A stretch of 34,751 bases of DNA. Origin: Fibrobacter succinogenes. GTDB lineage: Bacteria; Fibrobacterota; Fibrobacteria; Fibrobacterales; Fibrobacteraceae. A model generated the notes under the pieces. That model worked only from the letters and a program-made list of their open reading frames with translations, was not told the DNA's origin and did not search any database. The stretch covers positions 1-34,751 of the forward strand of contig CACWPM010000031.1 in assembly GCA_902762795.1 (NCBI GenBank), in the 5' to 3' direction. A program made the position numbers and the translations under genes. Shown piece after piece: positions 24,613 to 32,767 of this stretch. The first letter of the stretch is position 1. Each line of letters begins with the position of its first letter.

Positions 24613-25890
24613 TTACTGGATGCCACAAGTAGCCGGAACATCAAGAACAAATTCCAAGGAAGTTCCAGTGACAAGCGTGCCTGCCGGCATAGTTGCCGTA
24701 ATATAGTCACCACCCTTAAGTGCAACCTTGCTAACAGATCCAGCCTTGCTAACAGTTCCGTTAAGAGCTCCTGATGGGGAATCATCGCGACTAACATTGC
24801 AGAACACGGTGTTGTTGTAAGCATCAACCATCAGAACAACATTCGAAGAACCCTTGGGGAGCTTAATCGCACCGGCACCCTGGGTCGTTGTAATCTTGTA
24901 TTCCGGACCATACGTAAGTTTCACAGCCGGACATGTAACTTCCTTCAAAGTATTGTCGTTATTAGCAACCTTGAGCGTCGGTGCATATCCCGGATGTTCG
25001 TCATCGAAAGTCTTGGTGTAAACAGAGTCGCCCGGGAGACCATCCCATTCATACGAAAGAGTAAGACCTGCACCCGTAGAGCAGCCCGATACAGTCCATG
25101 ACACATTCGGAGTGGCAGTATAATCCACCGAAGTCGCCTCCGTAGAGCACTTGCAACCCCTAATCGGGGCGCCGTTCACCTGAACCGGACCACAACTGAT
25201 ATTATAGACGCCACCCTTTTCCTTTGTAAGAGTTAACGTAGCAGACTTAGGACCAGAAATTGCATAGGCAACGGTATCGTTTGTACCATAAGAGCCTGTT
25301 CTCTCATATGTTTCTGATGTAGCACCTGGAGTAGCCCATTTAAACGAAGCCTTTAACACGTCCAAAGTCGAAACTTCGCCGCCAGCCGTGTATTTCCAAT
25401 AGAACTTTTCACCAAGTTCAACCGATACAACAGGTTTCTGGGTTGTAATTGAAGTTGCAACGCAAGTTCCATTATTGCCATTATTAATGGGAACCGAACT
25501 AGAAGACGACTTTATTATTATCGGATCCGAGGAAGACGACGAATGACGATGATGCCCTCCATCAGACGAGGATGAAGAACTATTCACAATTATAGGCGTA
25601 GAGGATGACGAGACTGAAGAACTGGATTGCGGCTGCGGTCTTGAGCTAGAAGACCTCTGGGGTCTATCTCTCTTGGACGAAGAACTTGAAGATTCGCCAA
25701 CGTTGCACTCTAAACAGTTCTTTTTCATTTCAGCAACATTGAGTCCATCCGTATTATCCGGATCGTCTTCCGGCATATAACCAAGATAATCGTCGTCAGC
25801 AGTGTGATCCAAAATTTCACCACTTCCGCAAGCCCAAAAACTTGCAGCAACACCCAAAATAATCATTCCAGCATAAATCTTTTTATTCAT
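24613..25890 (-). CDS. Poly-Ser-linker lipoprotein, paralogue 2
   Basis: 425 aa, function unknown. The lipobox SFWAC has Cys21, followed by GSGEI. An acidic segment with a CLEC pair precedes a long linker (about 66-137) of Ser blocks broken by Arg/Pro/Gln and a GGHHRH stretch. The beta-rich region with paired cysteines shares WKYTAGGEVS, YERTGSYG and SYEWDG patterns with paralogue 1, so the two arose by tandem duplication. AAGAGG precedes the ATG. A terminator on each side makes it its own transcript. The variable linker and C-terminus combined with a conserved core suggest a surface protein under diversification. It may bind carbohydrate or act as a structural envelope protein; neither is shown. 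Confidence 0.8.
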   Translation of the reverse strand: MNKKIYAGMIILGVAASFWACGSGEILDHTADDDYLGYMPEDDPDNTDGLNVAEMKKNCLECNVGESSSSSSKRDRPQRSSSSRPQPQSSSSVSSSSTPIIVNSSSSSSDGGHHRHSSSSSDPIIIKSSSSSVPINNGNNGTCVATSITTQKPVVSVELGEKFYWKYTAGGEVSTLDVLKASFKWATPGATSETYERTGSYGTNDTVAYAISGPKSATLTLTKEKGGVYNISCGPVQVNGAPIRGCKCSTEATSVDYTATPNVSWTVSGCSTGAGLTLSYEWDGLPGDSVYTKTFDDEHPGYAPTLKVANNDNTLKEVTCPAVKLTYGPEYKITTTQGAGAIKLPKGSSNVVLMVDAYNNTVFCNVSRDDSPSGALNGTVSKAGSVSKVALKGGDYITATMPAGTLVTGTSLEFVLDVPATCGIQ

Positions 25891-25972
25891 AAAAAACCTC
25901 TTAACGAAAAATAACTTAAATCAATTCAATATGCAAATGCTATAAATGTTTTTTTATTCTATGCGCAAGCAA

Positions 25973-26003
25973 AAACACCCCGAAAATCTGTTCCGGAGTG
26001 TTT
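25973..26003 (-). terminator. Terminator of the dnaB-mla-lipoprotein operon
   Basis: On the minus strand AAACACTCCG pairs with CGGGGTGTTT (one G-U pair), followed by TTG. It lies 38 nt after the lipoprotein stop at 26042. Confidence 0.65.
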
Positions 26004-26041
26004 GTAAAAATAATTATACACTCAAATTGTTACGGATTTGG

Positions 26042-27205
26042 TTAATCGATGACAACAGGAGGTTTATCGGGCGATTTCGAAGAACTCGATACAGCATTCG
26101 AGGAAGAACTTTCCTGGGGTTCTTCCGAAGATGAACTGACCGCCTTGGCAAGAACTTCAAGCAGCGCCTCACCTTCCATATCGGTATCGCAAGCAATAGT
26201 CCCCTGCTTAGCAAACTGCACCATCGTTTCCTTTGTCCCCACTGTAGAATATGTCACAGTAATCCTCGTGCTTCCATTTCCATTCTGTTCACCCCGGACA
26301 TAGGTGTTTCCATCACCCAAATAAGTCCATTTATGGAAACCTTCAAGGACATTGCCATTTTCATCAGCGATGTACCAGTCAACTTCTTCTCCGACATAGA
26401 CCTTGGACTTGCTTACGGCGCAATGGCCTTCCGGAATCGAACTAGACGAAGACTTCGCCGAAGACGAAGATCTGACCTTGGACGAGGAGGAAGCCTCGAC
26501 AGAAGAAGAAGAGCCCGGATCTTCACCAACATTAAATACAGTTAAATTATCACAGTCAAATTCATGATTCCCAAAGTTAAGCACGGGACCTGACTTGAAA
26601 CCTTTTTCCGTAAACTTCACCGCAATTTCCGGCAAGCCCACTCCGGAAAGAGCTCCATCAACGAGTCCTTTCCGAACCTCGTCAGAGACATCGTTCCATA
26701 CAAAGTTTGCAGATTCCAAAGTTCCCTCATTAGGCTGGTAACGCCAAACAATCGTATCTCCAACACGAACAACATTTGGCTTAATCAAGTCGCACTTGCC
26801 GCCAATTCCCTGCGGTTCCTTGGAGCTACTGGAGAGGTTTTTCGATGAACTGGAAGTCTTGGAGCTGCTGCTTCCGCCGGAGCTCGAAGAGACTCCAGAG
26901 CTGCTAGATTCCACCTTACTCGAGCTAGAGGATTTTGAATCCGAGCTCGTCCCATTCTTGGAAGAACTGCTCTTGTCTTCGCCATTTTTGGAACTACTGC
27001 TCTTGATACGTTCGGACTTGCAATCCTTTTGACCCTCGCAGTATTTCAAGAACGGTTCTACAAAAACGCTGTCGTTCGTTTCTTCAATTTTTTTTCTCGC
27101 AATTTCATCTGCATTTGTGACATCGACTATATCACCTTCAGCACAAGCCCACAAGAATGCCATTGCAGACGAGAGAAGTAACGGTAATACTTTTTTCCTT
27201 TCCAT
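26042..27205 (-). CDS. Poly-Ser-linker lipoprotein 3, at the end of the mla operon
   Basis: 387 aa, function unknown. Lipobox FLWAC with Cys21. There are three Ser-rich linkers (about 68-133, 232-258 and 355-380) separating two beta-rich domains that each start with a Cys motif (GKCDLIKPNVVRVGDTIVWRY and GHCAVSKSKVYVGEEVDWYI). The two domains look like a repeated Ig/PKD-like unit. It is more distant from the two lipoproteins downstream but has the same layout. The ATG lies 23 nt after the stop of mlaF, with GTGGGG as Shine-Dalgarno and no terminator between, so it is probably co-transcribed with dnaB-mlaE-mlaF. Whether it takes part in lipid transport is unknown. Confidence 0.78.
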   Translation of the reverse strand: MERKKVLPLLLSSAMAFLWACAEGDIVDVTNADEIARKKIEETNDSVFVEPFLKYCEGQKDCKSERIKSSSSKNGEDKSSSSKNGTSSDSKSSSSSKVESSSSGVSSSSGGSSSSKTSSSSKNLSSSSKEPQGIGGKCDLIKPNVVRVGDTIVWRYQPNEGTLESANFVWNDVSDEVRKGLVDGALSGVGLPEIAVKFTEKGFKSGPVLNFGNHEFDCDNLTVFNVGEDPGSSSSVEASSSSKVRSSSSAKSSSSSIPEGHCAVSKSKVYVGEEVDWYIADENGNVLEGFHKWTYLGDGNTYVRGEQNGNGSTRITVTYSTVGTKETMVQFAKQGTIACDTDMEGEALLEVLAKAVSSSSEEPQESSSSNAVSSSSKSPDKPPVVID

Positions 27206-27228
27206 AATTTTTCCCCACTCTTTAAAAC

Positions 27229-28023
27229 CTAATCCTGATTTTCTCCATCTACCGAAATTTTACGCTGCCCCGTAATGAACTGGTGCACATACGGGTTGCT
27301 TGTATTCTTGATTTCATCGACAGTCCCCACTTCGATGATTCTTCCATTCAAGAGCATGGCAATTCGGTCGGCCACCTTGAATGCACTCACCATGTCGTGC
27401 GTTACCACGACAGACGTGACCCCGAGCTTGCTCTGCATATCGAGAATAAGATCGTTAATCACATCACTCGTAATCGGGTCAAGCCCCGTTGTCGGTTCAT
27501 CGTACAAAAGAATCTCCGGGTTCAGGGCAATCGCCCTAGCAAGCGCGACGCGCTTACGCATACCGCCCGAAAGTTCTGAGGGCATCTTTGTACGGAACGA
27601 CGGCACGAGGTTGATCATCTGAAGCTTTTCGGTCACCACGTTCTGGATCTCGGCTTCAGACATTTCAGGGTGATGTTCGCGCAAGGCAAAGGCGATATTC
27701 TCGCCCGTGTCCATGGAATCGAACAAGGCGCCCATTTGGAACAACATACCCATCTTGCGACGGATCGTTCGCGTATCGAAAAACTGCGGCGTACTAATGG
27801 TCACGCCGTCAACCACGACTTCGCCTCCATCCGGCTGCAAAAGTCCAATCATATGCTTTAGGATAACGGACTTGCCGCCACCGGACTTACCGATAATCAC
27901 CATGGTCTCGCCACGGCGAATATCCAAGTTCACATCTTCAAGAACGGTCTGAGGGCCAAAGGACTTTTTAAGCCCCTTGAGTCGAATAGCAATATCATTT
28001 GGATCGATTTTTACATTCGGCAT
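27229..28023 (-). CDS. mlaF: ABC transporter ATP-binding protein, MlaF type
   Basis: 264 aa. Walker A GKSGGGKS (45-52), Q-loop region MLFQMGALFDSM (93-104), signature LSGGM (151-155), Walker B ILLYDEP (171-177), then TTGLDP. The FDSMDTGENIAF stretch and the GGMRKRVALARAI signature are typical of the MlaF/Mkl group that powers phospholipid transport between the inner and outer membranes. It follows mlaE by 8 nt. No MlaD (MCE), MlaB or MlaC gene is in the window, so those parts must lie elsewhere or be replaced. Confidence 0.93.
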   Translation of the reverse strand: MPNVKIDPNDIAIRLKGLKKSFGPQTVLEDVNLDIRRGETMVIIGKSGGGKSVILKHMIGLLQPDGGEVVVDGVTISTPQFFDTRTIRRKMGMLFQMGALFDSMDTGENIAFALREHHPEMSEAEIQNVVTEKLQMINLVPSFRTKMPSELSGGMRKRVALARAIALNPEILLYDEPTTGLDPITSDVINDLILDMQSKLGVTSVVVTHDMVSAFKVADRIAMLLNGRIIEVGTVDEIKNTSNPYVHQFITGQRKISVDGENQD

Positions 28024-28031
28024 AGCACCCT

Positions 28032-28814
28032 CTAGAAGAACATGAACGCATCAAGAATAAAGTCAGAAACCAAAATCATAAGGCAACTAGAAACCACAAC
28101 ACTCATCGTCGCAAGTCCCACACCATGCGCCCCCGGTTTGGAATGCGTTCCGTGGTAGTAAGCGAGTACAAAAATGATCGTACCAAATACAATCGACTTG
28201 ATAATCCCCGCCCACAAGTCCAAATTTTCGAACAGGTACTGCATACCGGTCGAATAAGTGTAAGTCGTGATATCCAGAGCAAGCACACAGACAATCCAAC
28301 CGCCAATTAACGCGAGCGCATTCGAAATCATGGTCAGACAAGGGATCATCGTCAGAAACGCAAAGAAGCGCGGCATCGCAAGGTAGCGGTACGGATCAAG
28401 ACCGAGCACCACATATGCAGAGAGTTCTTCTTTTTCCTTCATGGAACCGATTTCGGCGGCAACGGCACTGCCCACACGGCCCGAAAGCACAATCGCGGTA
28501 AGCAAGGGGCCAAGTTCAATCAGCACCATCTTGCATGCGGCAGTTCCCACAAACTTGTCCGAAACAAGATTGTGAAATTCAAATTCAGCCATAATCGTTG
28601 CGACCATGCCCGTAAAGATAGACGTCACGAACAAAAGCGGGAGCGACGAGACACCTACAGAAATCATCTCTTTTACAATCAGCGCCGGATTCTTGTGAAT
28701 AAAGCGGAACTGCTTGATCGTAACGAACAAGATGCAAATACACTCGCCCACCGATGCAATCGCATCGACAATCTTTTGTCCTATCCAGTATATCGGCGTC
28801 AAAATCAACGGCAT
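28032..28814 (-). CDS. mlaE: MlaE-type lipid ABC transporter permease
   Basis: 260-aa inner-membrane permease with about five or six hydrophobic segments. The MlaE signature is visible as LIELGPLLTAIVLSGRVGSAVAAEIGSM, followed by a GLDPYRYLAMPRF stretch (about residues 138-150). The common TEQIDAL portion reads KEELSAY here. It is the membrane partner of MlaF just downstream and probably moves phospholipid. The start lies 9 nt after the dnaB stop, so the two are expected to be co-transcribed. Confidence 0.92.
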   Translation of the reverse strand: MPLILTPIYWIGQKIVDAIASVGECICILFVTIKQFRFIHKNPALIVKEMISVGVSSLPLLFVTSIFTGMVATIMAEFEFHNLVSDKFVGTAACKMVLIELGPLLTAIVLSGRVGSAVAAEIGSMKEKEELSAYVVLGLDPYRYLAMPRFFAFLTMIPCLTMISNALALIGGWIVCVLALDITTYTYSTGMQYLFENLDLWAGIIKSIVFGTIIFVLAYYHGTHSKPGAHGVGLATMSVVVSSCLMILVSDFILDAFMFF

Positions 28815-28823
28815 AGCACTTCC

Positions 28824-30248
28824 TTAAAACTCACCAAAGTCGGCAACCTGCGGGCCGCCGCCATCGCCATCCGAACTATACTGATAATCTTCGTCGCCTT
28901 CCATGCCCTGCTGATCCGTCGCATCGTAGAACGTCGTATATTCTGGCACAAAGCTCATGTCTATATCTTTTACGGAACCGTTACGGTGCTTGGCGACAAT
29001 GAGCGTCGCCTTGTATCGATCTTCATCCTTGTGCGTCTGCACGAACGGGCGTTCCACGAACCACACCATGTCGGCATCCTGTTCGATAGAACCGGATTCA
29101 CGCAAGTCCGAAAGCTGCGGACGTTCACGACCTTTTTCTTCGACCTTACGACTGAGCTGGGCAAGCGCAATGACCGGGATGCTCAATTCCTTCGCCAAAA
29201 TCTTGAGACCACGGGAAATCGCACCGATAGCGACTGCACGGTTTTCTTCCTTGCCAGTCTTCATCAACTGCAAGTAGTCAATGATAAGGAGATCAAGATG
29301 ACCCTTGTGCTTGAGTTGCCGCGCCTTGCTCATGAGTTCCATAATGCCAAGGTCGGCGTTATCATCGACAAACAGCGGAGCCTGGTTAATTGGGGTCACG
29401 GAAGCGATAATCTTCTTGATTTCGTCAGAGTTGAGCTTACCGTTGCGGAGCCTGCTCTGATCGACTTGCGCCTGCGAACAAAGCAGACGTTGGGCAAGCT
29501 GGATGCCGTCCATTTCCAGGCTGAAGAACGCGACGTTCTTGCCGTAGCGAATGGATGCGTTTGCGGCAACGGTCAAAGCGAAAGACGTTTTTCCGACACC
29601 AGGGCGAGCCGCAAGAATAATCAGGTCGGAATTCTGGAGACCGTTCGTAAGTTCGTCCAATTCCGTAATGCCTGTAGGCACGCCAGTGAGTCCGCCTTCC
29701 CTGCGGTTATTGATGCGTTCCAAAAGAGGCGCCACGAAATTGTCGATAGACTTTAAGGTGTTGCGCACCTGGTTATCGGCTATCGCGAAAATATCACGCT
29801 CTGCATCTTGCAGTACATTGTCCGGCGTCGAAGCAGGATCCATCGACTTGCGGATGATATCAGAAGACGTGCGAATGAGTTTGCGGAGCACCGCCTTGTT
29901 GCGAAGGTGTTCCAACTGCCACGGAACATTCGCCGACGATGCAACGGATTCCATCAATTCAAAGATGTATTCGCGGCCACCGACAATATCGAGCTTACCC
30001 ATCTTCGTGAGTTCTGCAGAAAGCGTTACAGGATCGATAGGTGTGACGGCTTTGTTCAAACTACAAAGCGCATTCCAAATAAGTTGATGACGTTCCAAGT
30101 AAAAAAAGTCATCGTCACTGATGGACATCACCGCAGAGCCCATCACTTCGGGGTCACGCAAAATACCACCTAGTAGACAACGCTCCGCCTCGATATCGGC
30201 GGGCATTTGGCGACCATCAAACGACTTGGATTTATTTTCTTCTGACAT
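28824..30248 (-). CDS. dnaB: Replicative DNA helicase DnaB
   Basis: 474 aa. The N-terminal DnaB domain (about 15-115, DIEAERCLLGGIL) is followed by a linker helix and the RecA-like helicase domain: Walker A ARPGVGKTS (214-222), Walker B LLIIDYLQLM (320-329) and the arginine-finger/DnaB motif SDLRESGSIEQDAD. It unwinds DNA as a hexamer at the replication fork. The tail is acidic and Gly-rich (EDYQYSSDGDGGG). There is no intein. It is the first gene of a probable operon with mlaE, mlaF and lipoprotein 3. A TATATT-like element lies at 30260-30270, about 15 nt before the ATG. Confidence 0.97.
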   Translation of the reverse strand: MSEENKSKSFDGRQMPADIEAERCLLGGILRDPEVMGSAVMSISDDDFFYLERHQLIWNALCSLNKAVTPIDPVTLSAELTKMGKLDIVGGREYIFELMESVASSANVPWQLEHLRNKAVLRKLIRTSSDIIRKSMDPASTPDNVLQDAERDIFAIADNQVRNTLKSIDNFVAPLLERINNRREGGLTGVPTGITELDELTNGLQNSDLIILAARPGVGKTSFALTVAANASIRYGKNVAFFSLEMDGIQLAQRLLCSQAQVDQSRLRNGKLNSDEIKKIIASVTPINQAPLFVDDNADLGIMELMSKARQLKHKGHLDLLIIDYLQLMKTGKEENRAVAIGAISRGLKILAKELSIPVIALAQLSRKVEEKGRERPQLSDLRESGSIEQDADMVWFVERPFVQTHKDEDRYKATLIVAKHRNGSVKDIDMSFVPEYTTFYDATDQQGMEGDEDYQYSSDGDGGGPQVADFGEF

Positions 30249-30259
30249 AACTATACTAT

Positions 30260-30270
30260 GTTAAATATAC
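30260..30270 (-). promoter_or_regulatory. -10-like element of dnaB
   Basis: The minus strand reads GTATATTTAAC about 12 nt before the dnaB ATG, similar to the other TATNTT elements. A second TATAGT lies right at the start codon, so the assignment is uncertain. Confidence 0.35.
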
Positions 30271-30332
30271 AATAAAACTTTACATAGGATTTTGGGGAAG
30301 GCACGAAATCGGGGGGAAATGTGCCATAAAAA

Positions 30333-30362
30333 GAGATACCCCATCGAGTGGGGCATGACAAT
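30333..30362 (-). terminator. Hairpin repeat, probable terminator of the coaBC-UDG-like operon
   Basis: The minus strand reads GTCATGCCCCACTCGATGG and continues GGTATCTCTTTTTATGG: a CCCCA/TGGGG hairpin followed by a T-rich run, about 80 nt after the stop of the UDG-like gene. The GTCATGCCCC...GGGGTATC form matches the REP-like elements at 33021-33047 and 33071-33096, so a dispersed repeat may be serving as terminator. Confidence 0.55.
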
Positions 30363-30387
30363 GCGTCTGGGGAGACAAAGCGACTGC

Positions 30388-30430
30388 GAGAGTACGCGGG
30401 CACACAATGCTTTTCGAGAGTACGCAGGAT
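30388..30430. repeat. Short direct repeat CGAGAGTACGC
   Basis: GCGAGAGTACGCGGG at 30387 and TCGAGAGTACGCAGG at 30413 are spaced 26 bp apart, just past the UDG-like stop codon on the minus strand. The rest of the 190-bp gap 30249-30439 holds only the hairpin repeat and the dnaB leader. Confidence 0.5.
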
Positions 30431-30439
30431 AATGCGCGA

Positions 30440-31399
30440 CTACTTTGCAGCAGTGAAAAGGCCGCTGCGAGGAATATGAACTTTCCACGTGAGCCATTTA
30501 AGCTGCTTGTCCGTTGTCATCGCGTAGGCATCGACAAGCGAAACAGTCTTTGTACCGTTGAAATCAAGCGCCGTACCGGCAAGATCGTTGAAATTCTTGC
30601 CCTTGCTGAACACATCATAGAAAAGCGGTTCACCGAAAGTCATCATGATTTCAGGTGCAATAAAGGAAAGTTCCTTTGTTAGCATTCGGCGGAGTGACGC
30701 GAGCAGGATCGGAGATAGTGCTCGCGGAGCATCCTTGTAGAAATACGTAACGCCAAGAGATTCCGGAGCGTAGCCGAGGCTTCCGAACAAACGCACAAGC
30801 ATCTCGCCCGTCGGAGATTGGAAAAAGTTGCCGGTCGGCTCACCCGCCTTAGGGGCTGCAAGCAAAATCAAGAGGCGCGGGTGCTCCGGACCTTCGTAGC
30901 GAACAACGTTCGCGGAACGCGCATAAAGCGCATCTGCCTTGAGCGCATCGTAGAAGGCGCCGATGGAATCGGCAAGTTCGTATGCGGCGGTAGTCTTCTT
31001 GACGGCGCGAGGAGCTATGGTCACCGCGGCATCAAGCTGCGGTTTGGATGATGGAGCAGGGCGTGCGGGAGCTATCGCAGAAGCAGATTGCTGGAACGCA
31101 GATGGCGCAGGCGCTTGGAATGCTGGCTGCGGAAAAGAAGGCTGCGCAGAGTTTGCAAAAGGCGCCGGATTCGCGGGGAACGGAGCGGGATTCGCAGGAG
31201 CTGAGCGCTGCGGGAATGGCGCCGGGTTCGCCGGACGCATCATTTGCGGCATCGGATTTGCGGGGCGGGCGCCAGCAGGAACGACGGACTTTTTGCGAGT
31301 CAATGTCCATGGTTCATCGAGGAGCAAGTCCTCCTCGCCCATGTCCATTTGGCCTTGCAGATATTTGCGAAGTTCGCTAAAATCAAATTCTTCGGGCAT
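30440..31399 (-). CDS. Uracil-DNA glycosylase-superfamily-like protein with Pro/Ala-rich N-terminus
   Basis: 319 aa. The first 30 residues are acidic. Residues about 45-120 are low complexity, rich in Pro, Ala and Phe, with repeats of ANPAPF. The C-terminal 185 residues follow the order of family 4 uracil-DNA glycosylases: a LLILLAAPKAGEPTGNFFQSPTGEMLVRLFGSLGY stretch in the place of the active-site loop, VTYFYKDAPRAL in the place of the KCRPP region, and IAPEIMMTFGEPLF in the place of the ALG motif. The usual GEGPG active-site motif and the iron-sulfur cysteines are missing, so catalysis on uracil is doubtful. It may be a degenerate DNA-binding relative. GAGG precedes the ATG, and it starts 9 nt after coaBC in the same operon. 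The family call is from pattern only. Confidence 0.5.
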   Translation of the reverse strand: MPEEFDFSELRKYLQGQMDMGEEDLLLDEPWTLTRKKSVVPAGARPANPMPQMMRPANPAPFPQRSAPANPAPFPANPAPFANSAQPSFPQPAFQAPAPSAFQQSASAIAPARPAPSSKPQLDAAVTIAPRAVKKTTAAYELADSIGAFYDALKADALYARSANVVRYEGPEHPRLLILLAAPKAGEPTGNFFQSPTGEMLVRLFGSLGYAPESLGVTYFYKDAPRALSPILLASLRRMLTKELSFIAPEIMMTFGEPLFYDVFSKGKNFNDLAGTALDFNGTKTVSLVDAYAMTTDKQLKWLTWKVHIPRSGLFTAAK

Positions 31400-31408
31400 G
31401 TCGTTCCT

Positions 31409-32749
31409 CTAAGCGTTCTTTAACTTATCTAAGCTAAAATCTACAATTTCTTGCGCCAAATCGATTTTCGAGCCCATCTTCATTTCAGGAATTTCAACCT
31501 CGGCAACGTTACGGGAGTCGCAAGCGTTTTGTGCATTGCGGGAGTTCGCGCGAATCAAAGTGTAACGGACTTCGTCAAAACCAAAACCGCTGTTCGCCGC
31601 CACGGGGGCATTGAGGAGGAGCGCATCGGCACCGCTCTTCTTGAGCTTTTCGGCGGCATGTTCCTTGAAATGATCCGTCTCAAGCGCAAAGCCGATAACG
31701 ACCTGGCCCGCACACTTTTGTGCAACGCTGTCGCGCAAGATGTTCGGATTCGGTTCCAGTTCCAAGACGAGCTGGCTACGGCTATCCTTGATTTTTTCGG
31801 TAGCGGCTACTTTCGGGCGGTAATCGGCCACGGCAGCGCAATGCACGAGCACATCGGCATTTTTCATCTGTTCGAGAACAGCCTTGTGCATATCGCAGGC
31901 GCTACGAATTTTCGTCACGTGAACGGCGCCAGGGAATTCCGCTTCCATCGGGCCTGCGACAACGCTCACGTCAAAGCCGTTCGCAAGAAACGTCGCCGCA
32001 ATCGCAACGGCAGTCTTTCCGCTGCTGCGGTTGCTAATGTAGCGCACTGGGTCAATAGCTTCTTCGGTGCGGCCAGCCGTGATAAGGACCTTCTTGCCGT
32101 AACCGGGAAGCGTCGGATTCACTTCATTTTCAGCAGGAAGAGTTTGAAGATCCTTCGACTTCGCGCGCGGCGCTTCGCTCAGGATGACACCTCTCTCGTC
32201 TTTCGTCTCTCGTCTCTTCTCTAAATACGCGACGATTTCTGCAGGGTCGAGGAGGCGGCCTTTGCCAACTTCGCCACAGGCAAGCTCGCCCGCCGGGCTA
32301 TCCATCACGAACGTGTTTTCAAAACTGCGGAGCGTTTCGAGGTTGCGCTTAACCGCCGGGGAATTGAACATCGCGACATTCATCGCAGGGGCGATAAAAC
32401 GCGGGCCCGTGCAGCTCATAAAGCAGAGGCTCACAGGGTCATCGGCTATGCCATAGACAAACTTTCCGATGACATTCGCGGTCGCCGGAACAACGAGATA
32501 AAGGTCGGCCCAACGCGGAAAATCGATGTGCTGGAACGGGCGCGCTTCAACGGCACCATTTTTCAAGTAAACGGGGCACTTGGAGAGGCTCGCGAACGTG
32601 AGCGGAGCGACAAACTGCGTGGCGGCTTCGGTCATGCAGACGCGCACTTCAGCGCCTCTCTTTTGCAACAGGCGCAAGAGTTCACAAGATTTGTAGGCGG
32701 CAATTCCGCCCGAGACTCCAAGAAGAATTTTCTTTCCAGCGAGGTTCAT
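31409..32749 (-). CDS. coaBC: Bifunctional phosphopantothenoylcysteine decarboxylase/synthetase CoaBC (Dfp)
   Basis: 446 aa. Makes 4'-phosphopantetheine from 4'-phosphopantothenate and cysteine for CoA synthesis. The CoaC flavoprotein domain (1-175) has GVSGGIAAYK (11-20), the catalytic His74 in HIDFPRWAD, PAMN (121-124) and Cys158 in GELACGEVGKGR. The CoaB domain (219-446) has LITAGRTEEAIDPVRYISN, NRSSGK, HCAAVADYRP and LEPNPNIL. The family is usually near 400 aa. The excess includes residues about 179-203 between the domains, encoded by a dispersed palindromic repeat. The start at 32749 is chosen by homology: reading on to 32929 would translate the tandem repeats. TATCTT is 7 nt before the ATG, without Shine-Dalgarno. 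Confidence 0.96.
   Translation of the reverse strand: MNLAGKKILLGVSGGIAAYKSCELLRLLQKRGAEVRVCMTEAATQFVAPLTFASLSKCPVYLKNGAVEARPFQHIDFPRWADLYLVVPATANVIGKFVYGIADDPVSLCFMSCTGPRFIAPAMNVAMFNSPAVKRNLETLRSFENTFVMDSPAGELACGEVGKGRLLDPAEIVAYLEKRRETKDERGVILSEAPRAKSKDLQTLPAENEVNPTLPGYGKKVLITAGRTEEAIDPVRYISNRSSGKTAVAIAATFLANGFDVSVVAGPMEAEFPGAVHVTKIRSACDMHKAVLEQMKNADVLVHCAAVADYRPKVAATEKIKDSRSQLVLELEPNPNILRDSVAQKCAGQVVIGFALETDHFKEHAAEKLKKSGADALLLNAPVAANSGFGFDEVRYTLIRANSRNAQNACDSRNVAEVEIPEMKMGSKIDLAQEIVDFSLDKLKNA
32147..32212. repeat. Dispersed repeat family A with CTCTCGTCTTTCGTCTC tail, in frame inside coaBC
   Basis: ATCCTTCGACT...GCTTCGCTCAGGATGAC (32149-32187) is followed by CTCTCGTCTTTCGTCTCTCG. The first part matches 34260-34286 and 3708-3748. 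The pyrimidine-rich tail resembles sequence beside the repeat in mnmE (CTCTCGTCTTTCGTCTTTG, 3560-3578) and at 5154-5170. It falls exactly between the CoaC and CoaB domains. Confidence 0.8.
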
Positions 32750-32756
32750 AAAACGC

Positions 32757-32762
32757 AAGATA
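32757..32762 (-). promoter_or_regulatory. -10-like hexamer of coaBC, leaderless spacing
   Basis: TATCTT lies exactly 7 nt before the ATG (32749), with GCGTTTT between and no Shine-Dalgarno. The -35 region would fall in the first unit of the adjacent 77-bp tandem repeat. Confidence 0.5.
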
Positions 32763-32767
32763 GAAAA

